Positions 62,917 to 64,000 of a stretch of DNA of 64,000 nt are shown in pieces (positions within the stretch are counted from its first letter, which is position 1; each line of letters begins with the position of its first letter). The stretch is taken from the NCBI GenBank assembly GCA_963825075.1, contig CAWGRX010000030.1:62001-126000 (forward strand), given 5' to 3'. The position numbers were made by a program, and so were the translations under genes. The notes under the pieces are model-generated. The model saw only the letters and a program-made list of their open reading frames with translations. It searched no databases and was not told where the DNA came from. The DNA comes from CAWAVN01 sp963825075 (lineage in GTDB: Bacteria; Planctomycetota; Planctomycetia; Planctomycetales; Planctomycetaceae).

Positions 62917-64000
62917 CCGAGGCTGCCCCTCCGCCTCCTTCCGGCGAGACCGATTTTCCGGTCGCGGATGTTCAGCCGGTCGGCTGGTCCTTTAGCCGAT
63001 GCCTCCGGCGAACGTGGCCGATCTGGGTTGTGGGCCTGGCTTCGCTGGGGGTGGCGGCGGCGCTCGTGATGATCTCCCAGGGTTCCTCGGGACCTTTGAT
63101 CGTCGTTAAGTTTGCGGAAGGGCATGGCATCAAACCGGGCGACCGATTACGGCATCGCGGCATCGAAGTCGGCGAGGTCACGAGCGTGGAGCTTGATCCG
63201 CAATTGGAAGGCGTGCTGATTACGATGGAACTCTCACCCGCCGCCAAAGCCATTGCCTGCAAAGGCAGCCGGTTTTGGATCGAACGGCCGCGGATCAGCC
63301 TCTCGCGAATCAGCGGCTTGGAAACCGTCGTCGGGGCGAAATACGTGGGCGTCCTGCCGGGACCGCCCGACGCCGGGCCGCAGTTCAAGTTTGAGGGCAT
63401 GGAGACGCCGCCTTTGTTTCACGATGCCAACTCCGTGGAAATCACGGTGCAATTTCAGAACGGCTACGGACTGGCGGCGGGGGACGAGGTGAAGCATCGC
63501 GGGATCGTCGTCGGCGAAGTCACGAGCGTCGAACCTGACGCGAAGTTTCAAAGCATCGAAGTCCGCGTGCGGCTGGTCGGCCGGGCCACGGGCTTTGCTC
63601 ACGCGGGCAGCCAGTTTTGGATCGAGCGGCCGCGAGTCAGCATTGCGGAAGTTCGCGGACTGGAAACGTTAGTCGGCGGGCGGTATCTCGCCGTGCTCCC
63701 CGGTCCGCCCGATGGAAAGCCACAACGTTCGTTCGTCGGTTTGGAATCCGCACCGCAGGGTGATCTGCCCGCCGGCGGTTTGGAGGTTCTGCTGCAAGGT
63801 TCCGTCAAGCACGGTCTGGAACCCGGCACGCCGGTGCTCTATCGCGGCCAGCATGTGGGGCGGATCATCTCGGTGGGTCTCGCCCATGATGCAGCCAGCG
63901 TCGATGCCCGCACCTATATCCAGCCCGACTATCGAAACCTGATCCGCGACAACACCCAGTTCTGGAGCAACAGCGGCCTGCAACTTCGCTTGGGTCTGTC
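62913..64000 (+). CDS. pqiB: PqiB-like MCE-domain (MlaD family) protein, partial
   Basis: Starts at ATG 62913 inside the pqiA stop and runs past the right edge, so only 362 codons are seen. One N-terminal membrane helix (IWVVGLASLGVAAALVMIS, about residues 38-56) is followed by three tandem MCE domains beginning at about residues 60, 176 and 290 (IVVKFAEGHGIKPGDRLRHR, ITVQFQNGYGLAAGDEVKHR, VLLQGSVKHGLEPGTPVLYR). MCE proteins form rings and tunnels for lipid transfer across the periplasm. A pqiC lipoprotein gene may follow outside the window. Confidence 0.92.
   Translation, partial: MTEAAPPPPSGETDFPVADVQPVGWSFSRCLRRTWPIWVVGLASLGVAAALVMISQGSSGPLIVVKFAEGHGIKPGDRLRHRGIEVGEVTSVELDPQLEGVLITMELSPAAKAIACKGSRFWIERPRISLSRISGLETVVGAKYVGVLPGPPDAGPQFKFEGMETPPLFHDANSVEITVQFQNGYGLAAGDEVKHRGIVVGEVTSVEPDAKFQSIEVRVRLVGRATGFAHAGSQFWIERPRVSIAEVRGLETLVGGRYLAVLPGPPDGKPQRSFVGLESAPQGDLPAGGLEVLLQGSVKHGLEPGTPVLYRGQHVGRIISVGLAHDAASVDARTYIQPDYRNLIRDNTQFWSNSGLQLRLGL

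Overview
The window looks like a chromosome segment of a planctomycete, most likely near Pirellulales, with a mixed or anaerobic metabolism. The evidence is the lineage-typical family set (DUF1559/SBP_bac_10 pseudopilin-like proteins, DUF1080, a Pirellula-type haem-domain dehydrogenase, secreted Gfo/Idh/MocA and xylose-isomerase-like proteins with Tat signals, a sulfatase, BlaI/M56 pairs) together with pyruvate:ferredoxin oxidoreductase, a ferredoxin and NiFe-hydrogenase subunits. Most of this is inference from family recognition; nothing was searched against a database.

Layout. 1-9.3 kb is mainly core metabolism: the 3' end of nifJ, cysC, hisI, hisG, an archaeal-type dihydropteroate-synthase-like gene, a membrane PIN-TRAM protein, pcm and a secreted sugar isomerase-like protein. 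9.3-30.5 kb is an accessory stretch of secreted or catabolic proteins (thioredoxin-like, Gfo/Idh, SUMF1, BlaI plus M56-DUF1559, pectate lyase-like, haem-domain dehydrogenase, esterase), then ferredoxin, an ECF sigma factor, a broken ankyrin gene and a menC-like gene. 30.7-38.2 kb holds a ceramidase-like protein and a sulfatase side by side, then UbiB-like kinase, AlkA-like glycosylase and a DUF1080 protein. 38.4-42.4 kb is a cobalamin-riboswitch-led cluster: promoter, riboswitch, DUF1559 protein, small zinc-ribbon protein, COG2102 ATPase, DUF6580 membrane protein and BtuF-like protein. 42.6-44.3 kb encodes hydrogenase gamma and delta subunits without alpha or beta. 45-48 kb carries an eboB-eboA pair and the remnant of a second eboB-like gene. 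48-64 kb has DUF1990, an SDR, a VWA protein, ThuA, a Crp/Fnr regulator, a zinc-finger membrane protein, a lipoprotein, folP, a glycosyltransferase-like membrane protein, another DUF1080 protein, a large two-part secreted protein and the start of a pqiAB operon that runs off the right edge.

Two general properties matter to a user. First, several genes are broken by single-base indels, often in homopolymers, with reading otherwise intact; they cluster in accessory genes (12-29 kb). They may be sequencing or assembly errors or recent decay. Second, several families of short palindromic intergenic repeats recur, including one MITE-like element.

The most interesting system is the cobalamin-responsive cluster at 38.4-42.4 kb. 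It contains no obvious BtuB, BtuC or BtuD, but combines a solute-binding-family pseudopilin-like protein, a putative transport membrane protein (DUF6580) and a BtuF-like protein that lacks a signal peptide. This could be a planctomycete-specific corrinoid capture or uptake system.
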